From JBMOLL01 sp049325415 (GTDB taxonomy: Bacteria > Bacteroidota > Bacteroidia > Bacteroidales > GCA-2748055): a stretch of DNA of 25,188 nucleotides. The notes beneath the pieces are model-generated. The model was not told the DNA's origin, ran no database searches, and worked only from the letters and a program-made list of their open reading frames with translations. Shown in pieces: positions 7,429 through 15,408 of the stretch. Each line of letters begins with the position of its first letter. Position 1 is the stretch's first letter. Position numbers and translations under genes: made by a program. The stretch lies in assembly GCA_049325415.1 (NCBI GenBank), contig JBMOLL010000003.1, forward strand, positions 1-25,188. Reading direction: 5' to 3'.

Positions 7429-7789
7429 CCGGATTCGCTTTCTTTGGCAGTTAATGGTGCTGACTGCTTTGCTCCTGCTGACCGGTTACTTTGTTATTTC
7501 TTGGGGTATGCTCTCCCTGCCGCTCACTCAATTGGTCATACTTGTTCTCGTTACCTCGTCCATTTCCTTTTCGTCGGGCATGATTTTTCTGATCGGACAA
7601 CAAAAAGAGGAAAAGGTCAGGTTTTTTTTCACCCTTGTTAGTATTGGCGCTAAATTCCTGCTTTATCTCTTCCTTATTCTTATCTGGTGGGGCATCACAA
7701 AAAATCTGACAAAAGAGTTTATCATTACTTTTTTTGTTCTATATTTAGTTTTTGCAATATTCCTGATCAGTGTTTTTCTAAAGCATTGA
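7421..7789 (+). CDS. Small four-helix membrane protein in AtpI position
   Basis: I do not recognise a specific family. The 122-residue protein is very hydrophobic, with four predicted membrane helices (about 8-27, 34-57, 69-91 and 98-119) and short charged loops (QQKEEK, KNLTKE). It starts inside the end of the AtpZ-like gene and ends on the start of atpB. This is where Bacteroidota atp operons often carry a poorly conserved membrane protein, sometimes called ATP synthase subunit I. A role in F0 assembly is inferred from position only. Confidence 0.7.
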   Translation: MTDRIRFLWQLMVLTALLLLTGYFVISWGMLSLPLTQLVILVLVTSSISFSSGMIFLIGQQKEEKVRFFFTLVSIGAKFLLYLFLILIWWGITKNLTKEFIITFFVLYLVFAIFLISVFLKH

Positions 7790-8988
7790 AAACTAAACGA
7801 TTACAGGTGAAAGTGAGAATTAAGGAACAACTGTACAGGGTGATTCTCCTGCTGTTTTTAGGCATGGTATATTCCGGATGGACACTCAATGCCCAGCAGC
7901 ATCAAAACCAGGATGGAGAATCAGAGGAGATGATTCATGCAGAACACCAGGCTGCCGGAGAAGTGCACAATGCTGAAGCTGCCGGGGAAGAAAAGGACAT
8001 GACCGAGGTGATCATGGATCACATCAAGGATTCACATGAATGGCATCTTCTTACAACGAAAGAAGGTCATCATGTTAGCATCCCCCTCCCGGTCATAATC
8101 TACAGCAAGCATTCCGGACTGCATGTTTTCATGTCTTCAAAAATTGCTCACGGTCACAGCTACAAGAATTTTTCATACGGGCCTGCGAAGTATCTGACGG
8201 TAAATAAAAAGGGAGAAACCATTGAAAAAGATCTTTCTTCTGTGATTGTTGAGTATGATAAACACGGCCTGATGCTGGAAGATGGTTTCCCTCTGGATTT
8301 ATCTATTACCAAAAATGTTTTCATGATGTTCCTGGCAGTGGTCCTGCTGCTGGTCATCTTCCTTTCTCTGGCCAGGTCTTATAAAAAGACCGGAGTCAGC
8401 GCTCCGAAAGGGATACAGGGCTTTCTTGAACCGCTCGTGGTTTTTGTTGAGGAAGATATTGCCATCCCCAATATTGGCATGCATAAGTATGAAAGATTCA
8501 TGCCCTATTTGTTGACTGTATTCTTCTTTATTCTATGCATAAACCTTTTTGGTTTAATCCCATTCTTTCCCTTCGGGGCCAATGTTACCGGGAATATTGC
8601 TGTAACGATGGTTCTGGCAGTTTTTACCCTGCTCATTACAAATTTCAGTGGTAATAAAACGTACTGGGGGCATATCTTTTTCCCTCCCGGAGTGCCTGTC
8701 TGGCTGTTACCGATTATGATCCCGGTTGAATTACTCGGTATTATCACCAAGCCATTTGCACTGATGATCCGACTTTTTGCGAATATTACAGCAGGCCACA
8801 TCATTGTACTCAGCCTGGTATCCCTGATATTCATTTTTAAAAGCATCGGGATGGCTATTCCTTCTCTGATCATGGTTGTGTTTATGGATTTGATCGAGTT
8901 ACTGGTAGCTTTTCTGCAGGCTTATATTTTCACGCTTTTATCAGCTTTGTTTATCGGATTGGCGGTGCCTGAGCATCACCATGAGTAA
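7786..8988 (+). CDS. atpB: ATP synthase F0 subunit a
   Basis: Subunit a forms the proton half-channels beside the c-ring. The conserved block KPFALMIRLFANITAGHII carries the essential arginine (R329 in this numbering), and later helices hold ELLVAFLQAYIFTLL. Unlike E. coli AtpB (271 residues), this 400-residue protein has an N-terminal signal-like helix (about 15-31) and a long extracytoplasmic segment rich in His, Glu and Ala (about 37-175), a form common in Bacteroidota. No ATG is suitable. I choose TTG 7786, which overlaps the previous stop as TTGA; GTG 7807 or 7813 would also keep the signal-like helix. An open frame continues upstream to 7687 but overlaps the preceding gene heavily. Confidence 0.93.
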   Translation: MKTKRLQVKVRIKEQLYRVILLLFLGMVYSGWTLNAQQHQNQDGESEEMIHAEHQAAGEVHNAEAAGEEKDMTEVIMDHIKDSHEWHLLTTKEGHHVSIPLPVIIYSKHSGLHVFMSSKIAHGHSYKNFSYGPAKYLTVNKKGETIEKDLSSVIVEYDKHGLMLEDGFPLDLSITKNVFMMFLAVVLLLVIFLSLARSYKKTGVSAPKGIQGFLEPLVVFVEEDIAIPNIGMHKYERFMPYLLTVFFFILCINLFGLIPFFPFGANVTGNIAVTMVLAVFTLLITNFSGNKTYWGHIFFPPGVPVWLLPIMIPVELLGIITKPFALMIRLFANITAGHIIVLSLVSLIFIFKSIGMAIPSLIMVVFMDLIELLVAFLQAYIFTLLSALFIGLAVPEHHHE

Positions 8989-9013
8989 TATTTTTCATTA
9001 ATACTTTTAAATT

Positions 9014-9226
9014 ATGACTGGAACATTTGCAGCAATCGGAGCAGGTCTTGCCGTTATCGGAGCAGGTCTGGGTATCGGTATGGTTGGAGGCAGGGCAATG
9101 GAAGCCATTGCAAGGCAGCCGGAAGCTACCGGAAAAATTCAGACAGCAATGATTATTGCAGCAGCACTGGTTGAGGGTGTTGCATTGTTTGCCGTGGTAG
9201 TAGCCATGATGTCAAATAATGCTTAA
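9014..9226 (+). CDS. atpE: ATP synthase F0 subunit c
   Basis: This 70-residue proteolipid is two glycine/alanine-rich helices joined by the polar loop ARQPEA (33-38). The ion-carrying residue is E54 in LVEGVALFAVV. The residue after it is glycine rather than serine or threonine, and helix 1 lacks the glutamine expected of sodium-type rings, so proton coupling is more likely. The gene is followed by a strong hairpin before atpF, which could help make the extra c copies needed for the ring. Confidence 0.97.
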   Translation: MTGTFAAIGAGLAVIGAGLGIGMVGGRAMEAIARQPEATGKIQTAMIIAAALVEGVALFAVVVAMMSNNA

Positions 9227-9233
9227 ATCTAAA

Positions 9234-9266
9234 AAGTGGACTGTAACGGTTGGTTGCAGTTCACTT
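9234..9266 (+). other. Intercistronic hairpin between atpE and atpF
   Basis: Arms AAGTGGACTGTAA (9234-9246) and TTGCAGTTCACTT (9254-9266) pair over 13 positions, with two G-U wobbles, around a 7-base loop. It lies just after the atpE stop and 30 bases before atpF. The following DNA (ATTTTAT) is too short a U-run for a full terminator, so it is more likely an mRNA-stabilising or partial termination element. Confidence 0.65.
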
Positions 9267-9296
9267 ATTTTATGAAAAAATTTAATCTGAGCAATT

Positions 9297-9791
9297 ATGG
9301 ACCTTGTAACACCAGGCATAGGCTTAATTTTCTGGACGACGGTCTTCTTCCTTATCCTGCTGCTGCTGCTCGGCAAATTTGCCTGGCCGGCCATCAGGGG
9401 AGCCGTTTCCACAAGGAATGAATCAATCAGGGCCGCTCTGGAAGCCGCAGAAAAAGCAAAAAAGGAAATGGTCAAACTTCAGGCGGATAATGAAAAGATC
9501 CTAGCTGTAGCCAGGGCCGAAAGGGATAAACTGATGAAGGAAGCCCGGGAGGTAAAGGATAAAATTATTGCCGAAGCCAAAGAAAAAGCTGCTGCTGAAG
9601 CAGATAAACTGATTCATGCAGCCCGGGAGAGCATTAAACAGGAGAAACATGCCGCTATAGGAGAGATCCGCGAAAAAATGGCCGAACTCTCTGTTAGCGT
9701 GGCTGAAAAAATACTCAAATCAAAACTGGCAGATGATCAGGCGCAGAAAACCCTGGTCAATAAGCTGGTGGATGATATGGACCTGAACTGA
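9297..9791 (+). CDS. atpF: ATP synthase F0 subunit b
   Basis: Subunit b is the peripheral stalk joining F0 to F1. The 164-residue protein has one N-terminal membrane helix (about 8-30, ending GKFAWPAI) and then a long charged alpha-helix rich in Ala, Lys and Glu (EAAEKAKKEMVKLQADNEK, EAKEKAAAEADKL) that forms the dimeric coiled coil. The C-terminal part, EKILKSKLADDQAQKTLVNK, matches the delta-binding end. Length is normal. The ATG at 9297 gives the usual short N-terminus MDLVTPGIG. It is 6 bp ahead of atpH. Confidence 0.96.
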   Translation: MDLVTPGIGLIFWTTVFFLILLLLLGKFAWPAIRGAVSTRNESIRAALEAAEKAKKEMVKLQADNEKILAVARAERDKLMKEAREVKDKIIAEAKEKAAAEADKLIHAARESIKQEKHAAIGEIREKMAELSVSVAEKILKSKLADDQAQKTLVNKLVDDMDLN

Positions 9792-9797
9792 TAAATT

Positions 9798-10349
9798 ATG
9801 AACGAAAGTTCAATTTCCGTAAGATATGCCAGGGCCTTGTTCCAGAGCGCAAAGGATAAGGGCCTGATGGAAGAGGTGAACCATGACATGGAGCTTTTAC
9901 TGAGCGTTTGCCGGAATGAAGGCTTCAACAGGATGATCGAAACACCGGTACTGAGCGGGACCCGCAAATGTGAACTGCTTGATCATATGTTCGGGGACCG
10001 GATCTCTGCCCTCACGAAATCTCTGCTGGAACTCGTGATCCGCAACAGAAGGGATCAGTACCTTCAGGGCATTGCCCGCTATTACCGTGAACTCTACAAG
10101 AAGGATAAAGGGATCCGCAGCGTGTCCCTGGTCACCGCAAAGCCCCTGGATAAGGAAACCGGGGAAAAATTCGCGAAGATTATTCAAAAAGCCTTCAGCA
10201 GCGAAATTGAAATGACGACGGCTGTCAGGGAAGAACTCATCGGGGGCTTCCTCCTTACCGTGGAGGACCAGCTCTATGATGCGAGCGTTGCCAGCAGCCT
10301 GAAAAAGATCAGAAAGCATTTACTGCAATCAACAACAGAAAAAAAATAA
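9798..10349 (+). CDS. atpH: ATP synthase F1 subunit delta
   Basis: Subunit delta (OSCP) caps the F1 head and binds subunit b. The 183-residue protein has the N-terminal SISVRYARALFQSAKDKG motif and the C-terminal signature around EELIGGFLLTVEDQLYDASV, ending in SLKKIRKHLL. Length is normal. It lies 6 bp after atpF and 3 bp before atpA. Confidence 0.96.
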   Translation: MNESSISVRYARALFQSAKDKGLMEEVNHDMELLLSVCRNEGFNRMIETPVLSGTRKCELLDHMFGDRISALTKSLLELVIRNRRDQYLQGIARYYRELYKKDKGIRSVSLVTAKPLDKETGEKFAKIIQKAFSSEIEMTTAVREELIGGFLLTVEDQLYDASVASSLKKIRKHLLQSTTEKK

Positions 10350-10352
10350 GAG

Positions 10353-11930
10353 ATGGCGCAAATTAAACCTGCAGAAGTATCCGAGATACTTAAGAGACAG
10401 CTGGAAGGATTTAAAGGGGATGTGGAGCTTGAAGAAGTGGGCACAGTTCTTCAGGTTGGTGACGGCATCGCCCGTATTTACGGCCTAAACCAGGTTCAGG
10501 CCAATGAGCTTATCGAATTTGATAACGGTATAAAGGGTATCGTTCTTAACCTCGAGGAAGATAATGTCGGTGCCGTGCTCCTTGGATCCTCCGAACAGAT
10601 CAAGGAAGGGGATACTGTAAAGCGTACGCGCCTGATTGCCTCGGTCAAGGTTGGAGAAGGACTGCTGGGCCGGGTTATCAATACCATTGGAGAGCCTATC
10701 GACGGAAAAGGTCCCGTTGATGGTGAACTGATCGAGCTGCCGCTGGAAAGAAAAGCCCCTGGTGTAATTTACAGACAACCTGTTACTGAACCCCTGCAAA
10801 CCGGTATCAAGGCAATTGACGCAATGATTCCCATCGGGCGAGGGCAACGTGAATTGATCATCGGAGACCGCCAGACCGGTAAAACGGCTATTGCCATAGA
10901 TACGATCATTAACCAAAAGGAGTTTTTTGATAAAGGCGAACCGGTATACTGTATTTATGTAGCCATTGGCCAAAAAGGATCAACCATAGCAAATATTTAT
11001 AAAACCCTCGAAGCCTATGGGGCTATGGATTACACTGTAATTGTGGCGGCAACCGCTTCCGATCCTGCAGCCCTACAGTTCTATGCCCCTTTTGCCGGGT
11101 GTACTATTGGTGAGTATTTCAGGGACACAGGCCGTTCTGCACTGATCGTTTATGACGATCTCTCCAAACAGGCCGTTTCCTACAGGGAAGTTTCGCTGCT
11201 GCTTCGCCGTCCGCCGGGAAGGGAAGCCTACCCGGGCGATGTGTTCTACCTGCACAGCCGCCTCCTGGAAAGAGCCGCCAAGGTCATCCAGTCCGATGAG
11301 ATTGCCCGGACCATGAACGACCTTCCGGAAGTTCTTAAACCGATGGTAAAAGGGGGAGGATCCCTTACGGCTCTTCCGATTATCGAAACACAGGCCGGTG
11401 ACGTATCCGCCTATATCCCGACCAACGTGATCTCCATTACCGACGGGCAGATCTTCCTTGAATCGAACCTGTTCAACGCCGGTGTCCGTCCCGCGATTAA
11501 CGTTGGGATCTCCGTATCCCGCGTGGGAGCGACAGCTCAGATCAAGTCGATGAAGAAAATTGCCGGTACACTGAAGCTCGACCAGGCACAGTTCCGTGAA
11601 CTGGAAGCATTCTCCAAATTTGGATCCGACCTGGATGCTGCAACCCTTGCCGTCCTCGATAAAGGGAGAAAGAATGTGGAGATCCTGAAACAGGGACAGT
11701 ATTCCCCCATGCCGGTGGAGAAACAGATTGCCATTATCTTCTGCGGAACAAAAGGCCTGCTCTCAGGCATTCCTGTATCCAGGGTCAAGGCTTTTGAAAC
11801 GGAATACCTCGATTATCTCGATCTCAAACATAAAAACGTTTTGAAAGATCTTAAGGCAGGGAAACTCACGGATGAGACACTGAAAATCCTTGAGGAGGTG
11901 GCAAAAGAGATTGTTGAAAAGATCAGGTAA
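10353..11930 (+). CDS. atpA: ATP synthase F1 subunit alpha
   Basis: Alpha subunits alternate with beta subunits in the F1 hexamer and carry the non-catalytic nucleotide sites. The 525-residue protein has the beta-barrel domain (1-100), the P-loop GDRQTGKT (171-178), the Walker B strand SALIVYDDLSKQA, the alpha-subunit signature PAINVGISVSRVG and the conserved arginine in that last motif. The C-terminal helical domain is complete. Length is within the usual 500-530. Confidence 0.98.
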   Translation: MAQIKPAEVSEILKRQLEGFKGDVELEEVGTVLQVGDGIARIYGLNQVQANELIEFDNGIKGIVLNLEEDNVGAVLLGSSEQIKEGDTVKRTRLIASVKVGEGLLGRVINTIGEPIDGKGPVDGELIELPLERKAPGVIYRQPVTEPLQTGIKAIDAMIPIGRGQRELIIGDRQTGKTAIAIDTIINQKEFFDKGEPVYCIYVAIGQKGSTIANIYKTLEAYGAMDYTVIVAATASDPAALQFYAPFAGCTIGEYFRDTGRSALIVYDDLSKQAVSYREVSLLLRRPPGREAYPGDVFYLHSRLLERAAKVIQSDEIARTMNDLPEVLKPMVKGGGSLTALPIIETQAGDVSAYIPTNVISITDGQIFLESNLFNAGVRPAINVGISVSRVGATAQIKSMKKIAGTLKLDQAQFRELEAFSKFGSDLDAATLAVLDKGRKNVEILKQGQYSPMPVEKQIAIIFCGTKGLLSGIPVSRVKAFETEYLDYLDLKHKNVLKDLKAGKLTDETLKILEEVAKEIVEKIR

Positions 11931-11946
11931 TCTTTAATTCGGAGAG

Positions 11947-12831
11947 ATGGCCAGTTTAAAAGAGATACGCACCAGGAGAGCGTCCATTGCTTCCACAAGG
12001 CAGATTACCAGCGCCATGAAAATGGTGTCTGCAGCCAAACTGAGGAAAGCCCAGGACGCGATCCTCCAGTTGCGTCCCTATGCGGAAAAACTGCAGGAGA
12101 TCCTCGGTAGTATCAGCGACAGCCTGAAGGATGATGAAGATAATATCTATTCCTCGGGAAGGGAGAAAGAACGGATATTGATTGTTCTTATTACCTCAAA
12201 CAGAGGCCTTTGCGGAGCTTTTAATGCCAACGTGATCAAAGCGGCTATTCAGAGGGGGCTTACCGTTTGGTCGAACCAGATGATGGCCCGGCAGGTGGAT
12301 TTTATTACGCTGGGAAAAAGGGGAAACGACTTTCTGAAAAAGAAGGGCTACAATATCCTGTATCACAGCACAGATATTTTTGATAATCTGCAGTTCGAGA
12401 AAGTGAGCCAGATTGCCGAAATGATCATGAAACTGTATGTGGAAAAGGAATACGATCATGTGGACCTGATCTATAACCAGTTCAGGAATGCCGGAACACA
12501 AATCCTTACCGAAGAACAGTTCCTGCCGATCAAAGTGTCGGAAATAGCCGCTGGCGCGCATAAAATCGAAACCGATTATATTTTTGAACCGTCAAAGGAA
12601 TACATTGTCAAAGAACTGGTACCCCGCTCCCTGAAGCTGCAATTCTATAAGGCGATGCTCGATTCCTTTGCCTCTGAACACGGAGCACGGATGACTTCCA
12701 TGCATAAGGCCACCGATAATGCCACCGAACTTCTGAAAGAACTCAACCTGCAGTATAATAAAGCCCGTCAGGCCAGCATTACCAACGAAATCCTTGAGAT
12801 CGTCAGCGGGGCTGAGGCACTGAAAGGATAA
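11947..12831 (+). CDS. atpG: ATP synthase F1 subunit gamma
   Basis: Gamma is the central rotor shaft of F1. The 294-residue protein shows the conserved N-terminal helix SLKEIRTRRASIASTRQITS and AMKMVSAAKLRKAQ, and the C-terminal helix ITNEILEIVSGAEALKG; the two ends form the coiled coil inside the hexamer. The middle has the Rossmann-like segment ITSNRGLCGAFNANV. It is the last gene of the operon: no beta or epsilon gene follows. A terminator begins 23 bases after the stop. Confidence 0.97.
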   Translation: MASLKEIRTRRASIASTRQITSAMKMVSAAKLRKAQDAILQLRPYAEKLQEILGSISDSLKDDEDNIYSSGREKERILIVLITSNRGLCGAFNANVIKAAIQRGLTVWSNQMMARQVDFITLGKRGNDFLKKKGYNILYHSTDIFDNLQFEKVSQIAEMIMKLYVEKEYDHVDLIYNQFRNAGTQILTEEQFLPIKVSEIAAGAHKIETDYIFEPSKEYIVKELVPRSLKLQFYKAMLDSFASEHGARMTSMHKATDNATELLKELNLQYNKARQASITNEILEIVSGAEALKG

Positions 12832-12853
12832 TTTGCCGACATATATATACAAT

Positions 12854-12889
12854 AAACCCGGGCTGTAATGTCCGGGTTTTCTTTTTTTT
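12854..12889 (+). terminator. Rho-independent terminator of the atp operon
   Basis: Arms AAACCCGG (12854-12861) and CCGGGTTT (12872-12879) with a 10-base loop are followed by TCTTTTTTTT. It fits the plus strand best. The convergent tsaC gene ends at 12888, so the same hairpin may also stop minus-strand transcription, though the T-run on that side is poorer. Confidence 0.9.
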
Positions 12890-13451
12890 ATTTGCGCAAG
12901 ATCTGAATTTCTCCTCCCGGGCCGATCTTTATTACCGAAGAAGCTTTGCCGGGAACGGTCTCTTCCTGTCTCCATTCCGCTACATAATCCACTTCCTTAA
13001 GGAGTTCCGGGCTGATCTCTCCAAAATAACGGGGCGAAGGACTGCCGGAAAAATTTGCCGAGGTGGAAACTAGCGGACGACGGATCAATTCAATCAGCCT
13101 GCGGCAAAAGGGATCGGTCGTGACCCGTATACCAACACTGCCATCCGGGGCAATTAGATTGGGCGCCATATTTTTTGCCCCGCTGTATATAATGGTCATT
13201 GGCTGATCATTAACCTCAATTAACTGAAGTGCTATTTCAGGTATTTCCCGGAGATAGGCATCCAAACGGTTTACCCTGTCCATCAGCACCAGCATGCTTT
13301 TGTTATCCGCTCTTTTTTTAATCTCATAGATCCTGGCGACAGCCGTTTCATTGGTGGCGTCGCAACCCAGGCCCCAGATCGTATCGGTCGGATAGCAGAT
13401 CACGCCTCCCCCGAGGACGACATCGCGGGCTTTTAAAAGAGCGGTATTCAT
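12888..13451 (-). CDS. tsaC: L-threonylcarbamoyladenylate synthase (TsaC/Sua5/YrdC family)
   Basis: This enzyme makes threonylcarbamoyl-AMP from threonine, bicarbonate and ATP for the t6A37 modification of ANN-reading tRNAs. Family motifs are GGVICYPTDTIWGLGCDA at the N-terminus, the IYEIKKRADNKSM nucleotide/substrate motif, and RPLVSTSANFSGSP. At 187 residues it is the short single-domain form. I choose ATG 13451, which overlaps the upstream glycosyltransferase stop as ATGA; an ATG three codons upstream (13460) is also possible. It is the last gene of the minus-strand cluster. Confidence 0.95.
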   Translation of the reverse strand: MNTALLKARDVVLGGGVICYPTDTIWGLGCDATNETAVARIYEIKKRADNKSMLVLMDRVNRLDAYLREIPEIALQLIEVNDQPMTIIYSGAKNMAPNLIAPDGSVGIRVTTDPFCRRLIELIRRPLVSTSANFSGSPSPRYFGEISPELLKEVDYVAEWRQEETVPGKASSVIKIGPGGEIQILRK

Positions 13452-14557
13452 GTCAGACATAATTCATAGGTCTTATAAAGTTTTGCCAGGGTTTTTTCCT
13501 GGCTGAATTCGGCTGCGTGCAACAATCCTTTTGCGGTGAGATCTGAACAAAGCTGCTCTTTATCCAGCAGGGTCAGGATAGTCTCTGAGAGCTGGGACGG
13601 GTCATGGGGGTCAACAAAAACAGCTCCTTCTCCTCCGCTCTCCTCAAGGCAGCCTCCTGCCGAAGTGATGACCGGAAGGCCTGAGCTGATGGCTTCCAGC
13701 ACCGGGATCCCGAAGCCTTCGTAAAAGGAGGGATAGATGAAAAGCGTGGCCATCTGGTAGATAGCGGGAAGGTCGGCCGAGGGTACTTCACCCAGTAAGC
13801 GGAAATCATGAAGTTTATTATCTCCGGTAAAGGACTCTACCTTTGTGGCATATGAGGTCTTTCTTCCTGCCGAAATTACAGGGATGTCGATATGGCCAAG
13901 CCGAAGGGCTTCGGCAATGCCGAGCAGGTTCTTACGCTCCTCCACCGTTCCGACCGAAAGGATAAAACGGCCGGGGAGCCGGTATTTTTGTCTGATCCTT
14001 TCTTTTTCATCTTCCGATACCGGGATTCCGAAACGGGGATCGCAGCTCTGGTAAACCACACTTATTTTCTTCGGATCGGCACCACTGAGTTCAATCAGGT
14101 CGCTGCGCGTCTGTTCACTGGTTGCAATGATATGGTCGGCATGACGAACAGCATAGCGGGTTTTCCACAGGTAAAATGACCTGTCTGTAAAAGGATACAG
14201 TTCAGGATGCCGGATAAAGATCAGGTCGTGAATCGTGACCACGGTCCTGAAATTTCGTTTTTGAGGAAGCCTGGGGATTTCGTTGCTCAGTCCGTGAAAC
14301 AACTCAATCCGGTCCTTCTCCAGTTCGGCCGCCAGGCTGAAAGTGCGCCAGTAGGAAGGGAAATATTTGCCGGGAAAGCCGGAAGGCTTCCTCACTACCG
14401 AATTGGTTGGAGGCACAAAACTTCCTGCACCGGTGGTGTACAAATAGCACTCATTAGCAGGGTACTTTTCACACAGCCCGTTTATAACATAGCGACTGTA
14501 ATTGCCCAGGCCGCTGGAATTCAAAAAAGCCCGTTTGGCATCAAAGCCGGTTCGCAT
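13448..14557 (-). CDS. Glycosyltransferase family 4 (GT-B fold)
   Basis: This 369-residue cytoplasmic enzyme has the two Rossmann-like domains of GT-B glycosyltransferases. Visible features are an N-terminal glycine-rich segment (SSGLGNYSRYVINGL), VVTIHDLIFI in the acceptor domain, the nucleotide-domain start FILSVGTVEERKNL, and the E-x7-E donor-site motif in YEGFGIPVLEAISSGLPVI. There is no signal peptide or membrane segment. It resembles mannosyl/glucosyltransferases of polysaccharide synthesis, but donor and acceptor cannot be told from sequence. No other polysaccharide gene is nearby. Its start overlaps the dapD stop by one base (TGATG), and its stop overlaps tsaC. Confidence 0.9.
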   Translation of the reverse strand: MRTGFDAKRAFLNSSGLGNYSRYVINGLCEKYPANECYLYTTGAGSFVPPTNSVVRKPSGFPGKYFPSYWRTFSLAAELEKDRIELFHGLSNEIPRLPQKRNFRTVVTIHDLIFIRHPELYPFTDRSFYLWKTRYAVRHADHIIATSEQTRSDLIELSGADPKKISVVYQSCDPRFGIPVSEDEKERIRQKYRLPGRFILSVGTVEERKNLLGIAEALRLGHIDIPVISAGRKTSYATKVESFTGDNKLHDFRLLGEVPSADLPAIYQMATLFIYPSFYEGFGIPVLEAISSGLPVITSAGGCLEESGGEGAVFVDPHDPSQLSETILTLLDKEQLCSDLTAKGLLHAAEFSQEKTLAKLYKTYELCLT

Positions 14558-15375
14558 CAGACAGCAACATTATAGGTCCTCAGTGCATCGTTCAGCGAAG
14601 TCTTCAGATCTGTTGACGGCTTTCTTTTGCCGATGATCAGTGCGCAGGGAACCTGGTAATCGCCGGCAGGGAATTTTTTGGTGTAGGACCCCGGAATAAC
14701 GACAGATCTGGCCGGGACCCGGCCCTTCATTTCAACTGGTTCCAGGCCGGTTACATCGATGATCCGGGTTGTGTTGGTGATCACCACATTGGCACCGAGC
14801 ACAACCTCTTCCTCGAGGTGTACCCCTTCAACCACAATGCAGCGGGATCCAATGAAGCAATTGTTTTCGATAATCACGGGAGCCGCCTGAACCGGTTCAA
14901 GTACGCCACCGATACCGACACCACCGCTGAGATGCACGTTTTTACCGATCTGCGCACAGGAACCCACGGTAGCCCAGGTGTCCACCATGGTATCTTCACC
15001 GACAAAGGCCCCGATATTCACATAGGAAGGCATCATAATCACTCCCCTGGAAAGAAAGGATCCGTAGCGGGCAATGGCATGAGGCACGACCCTTACTCCT
15101 TTTTCCCGGAAACCGGACTTCAGGGGGATCTTATCATGGAATTCAAAGGGAGGAACCTCAATCACCGACATTTCCCTGATGGGAAAGTAAAGGATCACGG
15201 CCTTTTTTATCCATTCATGCACCACCCACTGTCCGTTTTCAGGAGAGGCAACCCGGATCTCCCCCCGATCGAGCTGAGCGATTACGGATTCAATAGCTTC
15301 CCTGACCTCTTTTTTACCGAGAAGGGTCCTGTCCTCCCATGCCTGTTCAATAAGATCCTTTGTGTTCATACGCAT
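14557..15375 (-). CDS. dapD: Tetrahydrodipicolinate N-succinyltransferase
   Basis: DapD transfers succinate to tetrahydrodipicolinate in the succinylase branch of diaminopimelate and lysine synthesis, supplying peptidoglycan and protein. The 272-residue protein (E. coli 274) has an N-terminal helical domain, then the left-handed beta-helix made of hexapeptide repeats (SYVNIGAFVGEDTMVDTWA, GSCAQIGKNVHLSGGVGIGG, NNCFIGSRCIVVEGV). ATG 15375 and ATG 15369 are both possible starts. It lies 33 bases after the metal-permease gene; that gap contains TATCTTTA, a one-mismatch -7 element, so a weak internal promoter is possible. Confidence 0.96.
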   Translation of the reverse strand: MRMNTKDLIEQAWEDRTLLGKKEVREAIESVIAQLDRGEIRVASPENGQWVVHEWIKKAVILYFPIREMSVIEVPPFEFHDKIPLKSGFREKGVRVVPHAIARYGSFLSRGVIMMPSYVNIGAFVGEDTMVDTWATVGSCAQIGKNVHLSGGVGIGGVLEPVQAAPVIIENNCFIGSRCIVVEGVHLEEEVVLGANVVITNTTRIIDVTGLEPVEMKGRVPARSVVIPGSYTKKFPAGDYQVPCALIIGKRKPSTDLKTSLNDALRTYNVAV

Positions 15376-15408
15376 CGGTTTTCAGGTTATAAAGATAAGA
15401 ATTAACTG

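Noticed and set aside
7687..7785. Upstream extension of the atpB frame
   Set aside because: It overlaps the preceding membrane-protein gene and encodes a Cys/Phe-rich stretch unlike AtpB; the signal-like helix lies after 7786.
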